From Whitmania pigra (lineage: Eukaryota; Annelida; Clitellata; Hirudinida; Haemopidae), in assembly GCA_021613335.1 (NCBI GenBank), contig JAJTWR010000395.1, positions 1 through 64,000 on the forward strand: a stretch of 64,000 nt of DNA, in the 5' to 3' direction. The translations under genes were made by a program, and so were the position numbers. Below the pieces are notes generated by a model, which saw only the letters and a list, made by a program, of their open reading frames with translations, did not search any database and was not told the DNA's origin. Of this stretch, positions 38,367 through 51,291 are shown in pieces (position 1 is the first letter of the stretch; every line of letters begins with the position of its first letter).

Positions 38367-40398
38367 CATACATTGGACCTCATTTTATTTAAATTTGATT
38401 GGTTGAAATGTCAACCTATTTTAACTGAAAACGATGAAAATGAATTCTAACCTCCACAGGCAGGAAGTAAAATTACTGAAATAAATTTTCACAAAATTTA
38501 ACAAAATTTTTGTTGTAGCAACTTAAATTAAGTCCTAAACAACATTTAAATTATATGAATTAAATTAAATTATTACAACGAAAATTTATCTTGAAAATAA
38601 AAAGTCTTAAATCGATTTGAAAATATTCAGATTCTTAAGGTGAAGTTTGGCGCCTCTCAACGGAACCAAAATTATAGGCCAACTGTCACCACAGAACTGA
38701 CAATCATTTTGTAAGCCATTCTCTCATTGGTCGAAATTGTCGTCAAGGGGCGGAGCACAGATTCAAATCTGGCCAATAAACTTAATCGTAAAAAGAGTTA
38801 CCTTTTTTTTTATTACTAGTACGTAGAGACGCCAGAAAAAGAAAGTGACAATTTATGAGAAGTAATTTCGATTTTATGAAGATTAAAAAATAAATCGATA
38901 AAAATCGTTTCATGAATGACACATGACATGTACAACCGTACCATTACAAGAAATCGACTGGACGAATGAATGGGTAGCGGAGTGAATGACGGTGAATGGA
39001 AAACTTGTGCATGCAGAGATGAATGGATGGACGGAATGATGGAGCAGTCGACACAGCAGAGAGAACGATAGGGCCATCCTGGGGGAAAAGGAGTGTGCTG
39101 GATGCCCATGGGAGTGGACACGGATACATATCTGTCACGGATGAGTGAACGTGGAAATCTTGTTATCTCATCTCTTGCATTTCACGTCTTCAGTTCATAT
39201 CTCACATTCTCCTCATTCCTAGACACTCCATCCATCAATCCAGCCAAGACTTCTTTGTCTTTAAAACCTCACCCATTCACTCATTGGTGGAATAAAATTA
39301 GTTCTCAGATATTAAAAGATTTATTATTTGATTCAAAATATTTAACATTGTCATGAATATTCTGTTATTATTTATTGCATATTGCACGCTTAACTGGATG
39401 GGAACGCAAGTTTACTAAGAAACTAAGTTTCTTAATTGATTAATTGTTTTAAAAATAAACACAAAGTTAAATGAAACGTTATTTAATTAAAATTAAAAAT
39501 AGATTTTCTCTGCAATTTACCCGAAGATAGAAATAAGATATGAGTCCTAAATGGACAGTCCACCATTTTATGGACGAACAGGTGCTCTCATGGTCAGCAC
39601 TGGACACATGAGTAAACACGGAGATTGACAGAATAAAGAGGATGCAGAGTCAATGAAGGAAACCTAATTTCGTACAACAGGTCCGTCACTGTCACATTAA
39701 ACATTTTTCAGATGGATTGAAGAATGAATGATTTAGTATCTTTAGAGTCACATTATTTATTGTTTACATATTTATTTGTTAGACGATAATACAGACATCC
39801 AGAAAATTCATCTCACAAATATTATCGCGGGAAAATTCATCTAAAATATTTTTAGGATTCCCATCTGCCATCCCTGATTTTATATTGCCTCCATCTTTTC
39901 AGGTTGGTATTTAATGTAGCGTATCGATTGACGTAAAAAGTACTCTATGTCACACAAAGAGAATCGCCTTACCTGGTAAGGCTCACCAGATCCTCATTGA
40001 GTCAAGTCGGTTTCTCAGACCATCTACCGATTTTGTTTGATCTTTCCCTTAATTTCCTCATTGAACTTTCCGAAACGTGTGGTCATTGTAGAGTTAGATT
40101 TCAAGTTGCCATTTATACAGCTTATCGATTGACATGCAGCATATGCTTTGCCATAACAATGGAATCATTTTATCAGATCCTCAACAAGTCACGCCAAATC
40201 ATTTGACAAATCGTTTAATGATTTTTTTCTGATCTGAAGCGAATGCATGGATATACACCGACAGTTTTCCAACGGTGTCCAATGACGTCCATACGAGTTC
40301 TATTTGATTATTTTTGTTTTATTATTATTATTATTTACTTGTTGAACGATAATACAGACATCCTAAAAATTCATCTCAAATTATTATTATTATTATTA

Positions 40399-41017
40399 CG
40401 TTTATTTTTTCAGGCAAACAAATGTTTAAACTCGATCACAGATGATATAAAAAATCCTCAACGAATAATTAAAGCCCCATTCTTGGCCTGAGAGAACCCC
40501 GACACATAACGCGCAAACCACAGCACTATCGACATTTAAAAAAACAATCCGTACAATACATAATAAATGTCCTCGCTACAATCCAACTCGTTTCCGCCAT
40601 CGTTTTTGAGTTTATCGCTTGTGATGCTTCCACGTCAGGTAAGAACCAGAGAGAGTTGTTGTTCTTGAAGTTCATTAACATGCTTCTGGAGAAGCCGAGG
40701 CCACGCCAAGAGTAGTACGATTTTGAAGAGATCACTCTTTTCCAGTTGCAAACGAATGCAGTCACGAGAACCTTCGGAGAGGGAAATCCATTTGGACAGT
40801 TGTTGGTCTTTTTTGGTCAGTTTCTTTTCTAATTGGTGGACAAGATTGTTATGCCGCTCTCTTCTCGCTGCATTCATACCTGGGCAAACCTGAAATATAT
40901 GGTCCAGGCAATCGAAGGCGCCACACCCGGAATCATAATAGGTGTTCATCTCTGGATGGATACCTTGTCATCCTTGACAAGATTGGTAGGGAGAACGGCA
41001 GCCCTGACTTTGATATA
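40399..41017 (-). mobile_element. Decayed 3' end of a non-LTR retrotransposon (R2/R4-like), 5'-truncated, in TAA repeats
   Basis: Reading on the minus strand and changing frame: KVRAAVLPTNLVKDD (about 41010-40965), then CLDHIFQVCPGMNAARRERH with NNLV following (40949 frame), then SYYSWRGLGFSRSMLMNF (40765 frame). These match in order the C-terminal region of R2/R4-group reverse transcriptases: the LPT motif, the Cys/His knuckle before RHN, and the WRG-S block near the protein end. Two frameshifts and a stop show it is dead. Both flanks are TAA/TTA repeats (41018 onward and 40380-40398), as for Dong-type elements that target TAA microsatellites. The clade cannot be fixed without a search. Confidence 0.72.
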
Positions 41018-41393
<376 letters not shown>

Positions 41394-41940
41394 AATTAAA
41401 CTTCGCTTCAAATCGTCTCTAGATGTTCTCGTCACACATGATTAGAATCCTATTAGGAAGATCTATTTAAGCGTATGAAGATTATTCGTACACTCGCATA
41501 CTCGTTGCGTCCGAAAAAGCGTCACAAGAAATTAATAATAATTAACTTGTGAATATTAACATCTTACGAATATTTTATATTACACAAACTAACGAAAATA
41601 CAATATAACTAAAACAGACATTACCATAGTTGTACATGAATGAATATATGCAATACCTAAAAAGGTAGCAGGTGCATAGACGAAGACAAGTTCTAACTCA
41701 CAAATACATTCACACATACACAGCCACAGATAGCCACAAATACACAACAAGACCAACGCGGACAACAACGTGACCACAAGACAACGACAAGTGCCCGGAT
41801 TATGGAATCCTCGTAGCAAATAATAAACTCTTCCAGGCGGATTACAACGTTCCAATTAGGTTCCTCGCTCACCTAACAGATGTTCTGCAGTGTCCCCACC
41901 CTTAAGATGTATCGCTCTGAAGGTTATTATAAAGTGTGCG
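41394..41940. other. Unique segment enclosed by two (TTA)n arrays
   Basis: About 550 bp with no recognised coding potential. The minus-strand frame at 41589-41855 is Cys/Leu-rich with no recognised domain. Both ends join TTA arrays, as with the neighbouring retrotransposon fragment, so it may be another insertion, for example an untranslated tail or a non-autonomous relative. Confidence 0.35.
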
Positions 41941-42071
<131 letters not shown>

Positions 42072-43255
42072 CAAAATCTTCCGATTGAAATGAAGCATTT
42101 GATGTCTTCAAATAACTCAGTGCTCACTAAAACACTTCAGAAGCTAGATCCACTGCCATATCTATGTTTCAAAGATGTATTTTCACATTATCGCCCACTT
42201 CCCGTTGACTCACGTAGCGTTTCTAGGCAACGAGACGAGTTAATACGCCCTTTAGCACCTATTAAACAGTCATTGGTGATGTCATTGTTGGTTTCATGGC
42301 GGTTGTTGCTATCGTCATGGGTGTTGCGTCGATGGTTGCCATAGCAGTGTTTGCTGTGATGATGATGATGATGTCGATGACGATGATGATGATGATGATG
42401 GTGATGATTGTGGTAATGATGATGGTAATCAAGTATTCTTCTATTCAAGCATTCGTCAACTCGGTCATTTAATGAAAGAACTGACCAAATAATTAAGCAG
42501 ATAGTCATGACGACAGTGACAGGTATAATAAGTTAAGATGATAGTGGCAGGTGTAATGAGTTATGGTGATAGTAGCAAGTATAATAATAAGTTAGCAGGG
42601 GATTGACAGCATGGAAGATGTCATAAGCAAAAGACAAAAGAACATCTTCAGTCGACCATCTGTCTCGGTGTCGAAAACAAATGCTTCATGCTGACACCCC
42701 CGAAAAGACTGAAAATGGTTCGTTCCAGTGACTTGTACATTCTATTAAAAAAATTAGTTAATAAATATTTGGGGAGAAAAAGTTTCGGACATTTCTTGCC
42801 TGGATTAGGTTGGTTCAATTATACCTCACAAAACCTTCTTTCAATAAATCATTCAGTCTACCAGCCAATCAACGGTCGAATAATTAAATGTTCATCCAAC
42901 CATAAAGTAATCTTTGACGATTGTTTACTTCGATTGACATTTCTTACTTCAACTCGGCCACCCTCCGGCTTATCAACGCCTGCACAATGCTGCAAGAGGG
43001 TCAGAGGTCGAGCCCAAACATGAACCCGAAGGGGGCGTGGCTTATTCCTTCCAGGTCCCTCCCTCCTTTCTTCAGCCAGCTGAGAGGGAGATGTTGATTA
43101 AAAGGAGAGAAGGCATCTAAAGTGAGGGGACACTTTATACAACCACATCTCATGAATCTTTCCACGACCTCTGCATGACCTCAATTTAAGGGCCCAACTG
43201 ACAAACTGTGCACTTTAAAAGAACAATGTGCCCTCGCATCTTGTGTCATCTCTCT

Positions 43256-43539
43256 ATTCATTCATTCATTCATTCATTCATTCATTCATTCATTCATTCA
43301 TTCATTCATTCATTCATTCATTCATTCATTCATTCATTCATTCATTCATCATTCATTCATTCATTCATTCATTCATTCATTCATTCATTCATTCATTCAT
43401 TCATTCATTCATTCATTCATTCATTCATTCATTCATTCATTCATTCATTCATTCATTCATTCATTCATTCATTCATTCAATTCATTCATTCATTCATTCA
43501 TTCATTCATTCATTCATTCATTCATTCATTCATTCATTC
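43256..43539. repeat. (ATTC)n tetranucleotide microsatellite, about 71 copies
   Basis: Near-perfect ATTC/TTCA tetramers with interruptions near 43348 and 43480. It gives false Phe-Ile-His-Ser periodic frames. Confidence 0.98.
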
Positions 43540-43904
43540 CTGTGAATGACTGACTGATTTTCAACCATAATCTCGGTCAATCAACCGATTGAACGTTCTC
43601 AGAAGGATGGATGGCTGGATGGCTGGATGAGAAGAGCTCTCCGAAACGTGCTGAAATAACATCAGATAAGTGAAATCCAACTGGGTAATCCGGGCGGAGC
43701 CATTTGTCTTCTGGAGAGGATGGAAGAAGAGGAAGACGACGGGAGGACTGGGAGTGGGTGGGTGGCTGGGGTGAGAACGGATGTGACGTCACCAGCAGAC
43801 AACATTATCACGTGACCTTTCCTTGTCCGGTTTGCGAATTGAAACGTAAACAAAGGAGGCTATAAATCGATCGGCCTGATTGCTGATTGCTTGCTGGAGT
43901 GGAT

Positions 43905-43998
43905 GGGTAGATCAATGAGTGGGTGGATCAATGAGTGGGTGGATCGATAAGTGGGTGGATGGGTGGATCAATGAATGAGTGAGTGGGTGGATGAGATC
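43905..43998. repeat. Short minisatellite GTGGATCAATGAGTGG
   Basis: About five imperfect 16-bp units, followed by GATGGATGGATAGA-type repeats to about 44100. Confidence 0.85.
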
Positions 43999-44130
43999 GT
44001 TGCTAGTTATGGATCAATTACAATGGATAATTAGGAGGATTGATGCGGAGGTTAGCTTATTAATAGATGGATGGATAGACACATTGACAGATGGATAGAA
44101 GCTTGGGTGGGGTCTATATCGACAAATTGA

Positions 44131-44262
44131 GGAGAATTAATTTTAAAATATTTACCCGATAATTAATTTTAAAATATTTACCTGAGAATTAATTTTAAAA
44201 TAATTATCTGAGAATTAATTTTAAAATATTGAAAATATTTACCTAAGAATCAGGTAAATTCA
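44131..44262. repeat. 28-bp AT-rich tandem repeat
   Basis: Four units built on GAATTAATTTTAAAATATTT followed by ACC(T/C)GA; adjacent short GGTAAATTCA repeats follow. Confidence 0.85.
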
Positions 44263-45972
44263 GGTAATTCAGATAATCACGTAAATTCAGATAATTCAGA
44301 AAATTAGGTAAATATTTTAAATATAAAATTAAAAGGAGTAACAACTTTCTCGACAGGCTTCGAATATGTAGTGACGTCAATTCATTTTTTTCCAGAAAAA
44401 AAACCATTAACCTGATGAGGTTAAGTTTTTGCTTCATATCAAAAGTCAGTTGGGTAACATCTGAATAGGAAAGAGAGAGCCCAACCTCCCCCAACCAAAT
44501 GAAATCCCTTCGAACATAGTCGTATGGATGATCCGCCGGATTTCGTTCTGGCGACGATGACTCCTGATGACGGTTGTGACGTAATCATCCTCCTCGTATC
44601 TCCAAATCAGTCACATTTGTTATTATTATTTTAAATTCGTTTTTATTATTTCAGATTTGCTTTGTATTATTTCACATTAGTTTCATTTCATGATTCCATT
44701 CAGTCACTCAGTTTCAATTCGCTGCCTATTCACAGCCCGACGAAAGTTTTCCTCCATTCACTCCTATTGTTGCACGTCGTATCACTGGTCTGACCACTCA
44801 GTGTTCAATTCCAACTAGGGGCAGATTCGTGACCTCTCGTCGGACACTGGAGTCGCTCGAGTGTTTCACGCTCCATTGGTTTCATCTCCAACGTCGGCTT
44901 CCTCTCTCCAGCCGAGCGTGGAAACGAAACGTCAGAAATGACAAAGACAGTAAATACACGGAGCGTGCTTGTTATCCAGCATGGATGGGGGAAATGGTTA
45001 GATGGGTGGGTGCCCCGAGGATGTGAATTAAATAATGAATGAATGGGTAGTTGAATTTGCCAAACACAAAAAAAAATTACGATAAATACATTTTGTTGTT
45101 TCCAATCGTCCAAATCATCTTCATCACGAAGTAGGCTCAAATAATCAAATAATTCTTGTTTTGCTTTCCATTCCCTCCTCAATAATCTGTAATGCATCAA
45201 TTCGTCAGTCCTTGCTGAGGAGAGACGTTGAGGCTCTTAAAGTGAGAGATCTTTTGATGGATCTTTTTAATCTTGAACTATCTTATGTGACCAGTCGTGT
45301 GAGACGCAGCGCCAATCTCATAGACAAAGACCTTCCTCTCTTCCTTGTTGTCTCACTTAGCCATTCATCTTGTTTTACTTCATTTCATGTTGTTCATCCT
45401 GTCATCCGTCCACCACCAAAATCCATTGAACCATACACATTCCAAAGTACCCATAGCCATAGTGCTTATGGCTTTAGTTGCTTCGTTCTTTCGGGTTAAA
45501 GGTCAAAGATCATCTGACACTAACTTGTCGTCATTGAAACCCTCGAACTATTCTCATCCTTTTGATTATTGTCGCACCTAAGTTGACTCTTTGACGCTTC
45601 AGCGATCATCCTGTATTTCTTCGCCTGGCTGATTCCGATCACCTTCGCTAATTTCTATCTACCGGATTAATAAAAATAAAAAATACTTAATTTTTAACAT
45701 TTGTTATCAATGTTTACTATTTCTTTCCACTACAATCGTCAGCATTACTTAATGAGGAGGAAAATTTGGTGGAAAGATTTAAAATACATTTTTTATTACT
45801 ATTAAAATATTTTAATAAATTTAATTTACCACGAATTAATATAACCTAAATTTAAAATGCATAGCCCTGCTGCCACGTCATTTTTGTTCCACCTTTACAC
45901 TAATTTGCGTTTGTAAACAACCGCTGTACTGTATCCGTTTGTATCGGGCGAATTAAGATAACTTGACTCAAA

Positions 45973-47247
45973 ATGAATGCGGTCAACACTTTAGCTAAAT
46001 ACCTTGTCGTATTTGTAAGCGTTTTCATTGCCTTCTGCTGCAATCGCAACTTAGCAGAAGAGTTGACTTTTGAATTGCCCGATAACGAGAAGATGTGTTT
46101 TCATGAAATCATCGAGGAAAACACGAAGTGCATTCTTGAGTATCAAGTTGGTGCTGTGCGTTTTTGTGAAATAATAAAATGTATGAATCTCGGCCTATTT
46201 CAGTGAATCTTGGGGTATATTCTAAAGGGCATATGTTCGATGATTTATTAACGCAATTTGATGGAAAAAGAGATTTTTTTAAATTTTTTCTATGGAATTG
46301 GCAAGCCTTACCATTAATGCAAAATGTAAATATTTACTGCATTGATAAATGAAAGCTTAGATTTGAGAGCAACTTTAGTTTAATTTTGTAGACAAACAGT
46401 ACAAGATGCAAATTGATCCTTATTATCATTATTTATTCATTTTCCAAATATTGATTTAAGTAATAATAATAATAATGATTAACATATTTCCCAATATTTA
46501 CCAACTAGCAATTGTAACAAATATTATAAATAGTATAATGATAAATGTAGATAAAAATCTAGCGGTCATTCATTTATTCGAATGTTATCCTGCAGGTCAT
46601 AACGGGAGGAAATTATGACGTCGACGTCGAGCTTTTCTCTCCCGGTGGAGTGTCTCTGTACAAGGAGGTGAAGCGACAGTACGACTCGCACAGCTGGACT
46701 GCCGATAAGAAGGGGGAGTACAAATTCTGCTTCAGCAACGAGTTTTCAACTTTCACCCACAAGCTAGTCTACTTTGACTTCAGGGCAGGAGAAGAGGATG
46801 CACTTAAAGAGGCATTTGCAGACCTTCCCTCTCAGCATCGGGCTCTGACACAGGTTTGTTTTGCAAAAACGATGCCTTATTACTTATTACGGAACTCGAC
46901 ATCTTTTAAATGGCATTGCATATCTAGCCATCACGTGGAACCATTGAAAGAATGGTCCGCTAGCAACTCAAACACGATGTTTGGCTAATAGTTGGTGATG
47001 CACATTGGAAAGTAAAACCTGCTTCTCATTGCAGATGGAATCTTCCAGTAAAATTGTCCATGAAAATCTGAAATCGATCATTGACTACCAAACACACCAC
47101 AGACTGAGGGAGGCCCAAGGAGAGGAGTTTGCAGAGCTTCTGAACGAAAGGGTCCACATATGGTCGGCCGGGCAGGCTCTCATCATCCTGCTGGTGGGGG
47201 CAGGGCAGATACTCATCCTCAGAAGCTTTTTCACCGACAAAAGATGA
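45973..47247 (+). CDS. TMED7: p24 family cargo receptor, gamma class (TMED7/TMED3-like)
   Basis: Three exons, 45973-46146, 46596-46853 and 47035-47247 (174+258+213 nt, 214 aa). Type I membrane protein of the early secretory pathway that sorts cargo into COPII/COPI vesicles. It has a signal peptide (about residues 1-28, ending near CCNRNLAEE). The GOLD domain follows: [18 protein letters not shown], then [18 protein letters not shown] and [20 protein letters not shown]. Next comes a coiled-coil ([18 protein letters not shown]), then one C-terminal membrane helix ([20 protein letters not shown]). The tail is RSFFTDKR, with the FF and dibasic-type motifs. Human TMED7 continues for about ten more residues, so this tail is short. 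The start Met is preceded by in-frame stops and fits the signal peptide. Confidence 0.95.
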
Positions 47248-47474
47248 TGACGGCTGTGTTCTACGACGAGGAGTTATTAGAACGATGCCAAGTATGATTG
47301 TTGCTAAGACATTGGGGTGTTTCAACTGTTTGATTCGACCGACGAAGCTGTCCCTCGCAATAACTTCGTCGATTGCGTCGCCCTCGTTCGAACGGATCTG
47401 TCGAATCTCTTGCACTAAGTTCCGGATCGAGTGTCGGCTTCTGCGTTTTTTTTTATTGCAGGTTCTTTGGAAAT

Positions 47475-47480
47475 AATAAA
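47475..47480 (+). terminator. Polyadenylation signal, TMED gene
   Basis: AATAAA about 230 nt after the stop. The convergent SEH1 signal lies about 160 bp further on, so the two 3' ends are close but need not overlap. Confidence 0.6.
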
Positions 47481-47640
47481 ATGTTAATGTTCATAACGGG
47501 ATTTTGATAACGATGTTAGCGATAATATTGTTTGCGACGGGCAGGCAGGTTTGCTTGTTATGCACAAGGGTCTTCTTACTACTGCATCCATTTTTGTAAG
47601 AAATGAGACACTGTAGTTGGATTTGATTTCTATTTAAAAT

Positions 47641-47646
47641 TTTATT
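47641..47646 (-). terminator. Polyadenylation signal, SEH1
   Basis: AATAAA on the minus strand (TTTATT on +), 141 nt past the SEH1 stop codon. Confidence 0.6.
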
Positions 47647-47786
47647 TAGGTTTCAAAGCTGTTTTGTCTGTCCACCTTATAAAGATGATTAAAATCTTTC
47701 CAAAGAGTTCATAAGTTGTTTTTAAGTGTCATCGATCAGGATACTTTGTAATTGCAAGCATGAGGTGATGAACTGTGGAATATTTT

Positions 47787-50700
47787 CTAATGGAGGAAAG
47801 AGCTCTTTGTCTTTCCAGTGGAAATGTAGGCAGGATGCTGGGGTTTGTCTTGCGATTGTGATGGAAGAGACTGCCTGGAGATGTTTGCAGGAGGAACTGA
47901 GACGATTCCGTTGGCGTCTGATTTGAGCACGGCTATGTTCTGCCACGAGTCCATGCTGTTGCCTAGGTAACGTAAAAGTGTTCAATGAAATCGTCCAAAA
48001 ATGAGATGTAAATTTTGAGATGGGTGGGTTCTTTAACTTAGAAATGTTCGTTGTTTTGAGGAAAGAAAAATAAAATCTTTCGATATTTTCAAGATGTTTA
48101 ATTAAGAGTTTCAACTAAGTTATGGCAGCGCCTTGCACATTATCATTAATAGTTAAGTGCAGCTAATTATTCAGTGACTAACCCTTCCACAGCCTAATGC
48201 ATCCATCATCACCGGATGAAGTGAGTATTGTACCCGAGATGTTCCAACAAACCCTCCATACCTGTTGAGACGGAGAAATGGAAAATTAGGATAATGGCTT
48301 CCCTGTTTGATTTAAATCCATTTAATTAATTTAATTCCATGTTCATTTACATCATAGTCACTAAGATTAGATTCTTCAAAATCCATCCAATCAAATTCTT
48401 TCCTCTTTTTAAGATTCACTCCTGATATGTTAAACATTCAACCCACCTGCGCCTGGTGGTCGTTGAATTCTGCCACTACCCTGACTTCATACCTCGGACC
48501 AACTTCCTCCTTCCTGAAGTAGACGGACATGCATGTCATACAGAATCATGTATTGTACAGGATTGAACCGAATTGCAAAGAACTTATCAACGCATACAAA
48601 ATGTAAAAACTAACAATTCTTAAAAAGCATAGGATATTCCTAAAAATAGATATTCAAATTACGTTAGGGATAAAAATGAACGACAAAATCTTTATTGTCA
48701 TGATGTTGCTTTACCAATACCAACATAAACACTTGTTATATGATAGATTTTTCACATGTTGCAATTTTTAGCATTAAATTAATAAAACATCTTAAAATCA
48801 CTGACTTGTTGGCTCCTTCTGATCTCAAGTACCTGATGAGGAGAATGGTGAGTTGAGCACCGGCGACTGCCAGAAGATCGAAGGACCGACCGAGGTTCGG
48901 ACTGAAGGCAAGATCTCGAACTCCTCCCGTCATGGACGGTACAGACTCGACCTTCGACCAAGTCCTGTGTCATATCGGAATGAAATAACGGTATTATTAT
49001 GCATATAATGATAAATTCTGAAAGAACCTTCATTTCAGGTTTCACAGCTGTGTTAATTTATTATATTATTAGCATTATGATTAATTAATAAATTTTATGC
49101 AATTAATAACCATCATATTTGATTTTATAGGATCTTTGCAGAATGAAATCCAAAATATCCCTCGCCACCAACCTCAATTGGTCGCTGAATTCATACAGAA
49201 GGATGTTGTAGTTGAGACTTCCGTCGTCACAACCAGCCACAATGAGAGGTGGGTGGAGCCTGAAATGTTGACGCCGAATACAAAATCAACCACTTAACAA
49301 ACAAAACAATAGCAAAAATCATCTATTAAAAATTTCTTAACATAATTACATACCAATATTTTTATTGTTAAAACCACATGACAAACTCAATTCAAATCAT
49401 TATAATTATTATTAATTGGAAAATCCAAGGACCCACCTGGAAGGACCCCATGCCAAGCAACTGCAGGACACCTTGCAATTGATTTCATTCTGCAAGTTCC
49501 ATTGGCACAAGTTCATGATGTCAGGAGCTTCATAGATTCTGATGTTACCATCAAGTGAGCACATGGCCTTAAAGAGATAATTAATTAAAGTCACATATCA
49601 AAGTAATTGTTTTTAAAAAATTAAAGAAATAGTATATATATATATATATATGTATACATTAAGTTATCATAACATAACAATCATTTAAAATTAATAAAGC
49701 AATATCATAAGAGAATGTGTGCCACGATCCTTAACACATACTAACTAATAAAAGTAATCAATAACTTCAATAAATTTATGTTAATTTATTTCTACATTCA
49801 ACCAATTAGTTATTCACCAGTTTGAGCCCGTGGTGCCTCGGAGCGAACTTGACATCCACAATGGGCGAACGACTGTCCACCAAGTTGCCCCTTTTGATCC
49901 AATGGTGTCCCCCTTCCTGACCATCCTCTGTAGCTGCAGTGAACAATCATCAAAGTCATCACCATCATTTATTATACATACAAATATCACCGCTTCATTT
50001 TTGTGAAGAACCACAAGAAAGATGAATTTTTGTTTACAAAGCTCGGATTATCTTCTCTTATTCAACATGGTCACAATAATGGTGCCATTCATGACAAAAT
50101 AATTTTTGAATGTACTCACGTATCTCCTCCCAAACCGCCACCGTCTTATCATTGGAGCATGTGGCAATGACTTGTCCGAAGTCAGGGTAAGCCCAGCAAA
50201 CCTTCCAAACGATTCCAGAATGGGCCTGCAGAACATTGATTTTTGACGGTTTATTTGTTTGTAATTATTTAGCAATTTATTAAAACAAGTGAAATACAAT
50301 AATATATCTTACAGAAAATCTTTGAATTCCCCATTAAGGAGAACTCAATAATAATTACTATTAATAATAAAATAAATCAGTCAGTTTGAAAATTATATAA
50401 TAATAGCAGAATTTTATGACTGTGATAGCTGAAAAAAATGCACAAACTTTCAAACTTGCTGTACAGGTCCACTCTCCATTCACCAGGTCCCAGATCTTAA
50501 TAAAAGACAAGAAAACAAGGAACATGTTAATTTCAGCCAAAAAATCATCCTTAAATTCTACTTCTTTTAGATAAATGCTTTTAAACTTTGCATAAATGAT
50601 AAAGTCCAATGTATATCTTAGGAACACAGAATATAATTATTATATATTATTTAGAACATAAAGACGCATTTCATATATGACAAAAAAGTTCCTAAAACCA

Positions 50701-50816
50701 CCAACTTTAATATTCTGGTCACAAGAGCTCGTGGCTATTCTCCGTCCGTGGAAATCATAGGCGATGTCATGAATTAGGTCCTTGTGACCGGTTGCAATTT
50801 TCTTCGCTAAAAACAT
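47787..50816 (-). CDS. SEH1L: SEH1, WD40 protein of the nuclear pore Y-complex and GATOR2
   Basis: Ten exons in transcript order: 50706-50816, 50448-50495, 50120-50225, 49818-49933, 49437-49567, 49173-49259, 48806-48964, 48447-48513, 48183-48261, 47787-47962. The sum is 1080 nt, 359 aa (human 360). Open beta-propeller of WD40 repeats: [20 protein letters not shown], then [38 protein letters not shown] with [61 protein letters not shown], and [20 protein letters not shown] with CIRLWKG. It acts in nuclear pore assembly and in amino-acid signalling to TORC1. The Ser/Gln-rich tail is divergent, as usual. Exon 7 lacks the RIF motif after LAVAG (QLTILLI instead). Confidence 0.96.
49638..49656. repeat. 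(AT)n microsatellite in a SEH1 intron
   Basis: About nine AT dinucleotides. Confidence 0.85.
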
Positions 50817-51291
50817 ACTTTCGCTTTTGAATTATTTTCTGGATTTCTTCCTTTTGCCTTTATGAAGCTCTTTCAAAAGAGGCCAGAAAAACAATCGCTT
50901 TGCGCTTCGCCGAAACTAAAAACGAACTTTTTAAAAACAAAATAAATTATTAAAATATAATGCAAAATAACTCATTAATTAATTTTTAAAATTAAAAATT
51001 GTTAAATTATTTTTTAAATGACAACATTTCCTAATACAATCTGAATGTCGAAAACAACAAGCAGCTTGTAAATAAACACTTATTTGGAGTTTCCTATACC
51101 GCAAACAAAATATCGAAAACGAAGATGTTGCTAAAGGTTTACTAAAGTATTTTTTGAGATAAATTATTTTTGATTTAATTTGTATGATCTAATTTACCTT
51201 CGAGTCTATCGAGTGGAAGGATTATCGATATTTCATTTTGTCTAAGCCCTTACTGCCAATTTAGAAGAAGAAACCTGTTATTTCTGGGGTA
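50817..51291. promoter_or_regulatory. Shared divergent promoter region of SEH1 and the Rab gene
   Basis: 475 bp separate the SEH1 ATG (-) and the Rab ATG (+). Both promoters and 5' UTRs must fit here unless upstream non-coding exons exist. There is no strong TATA box, which would fit a bidirectional housekeeping promoter. Confidence 0.55.

Noticed and set aside
38816..39356. Overlapping ORFs of 64-101 residues on both strands
   Set aside because: Composition matches flanking non-coding DNA and no family is recognised.
43208..43549. ORFs with Phe-Ile-His-Ser repeats
   Set aside because: Product of the (ATTC)n tetranucleotide microsatellite; all frames stay open because the motif has no stop.
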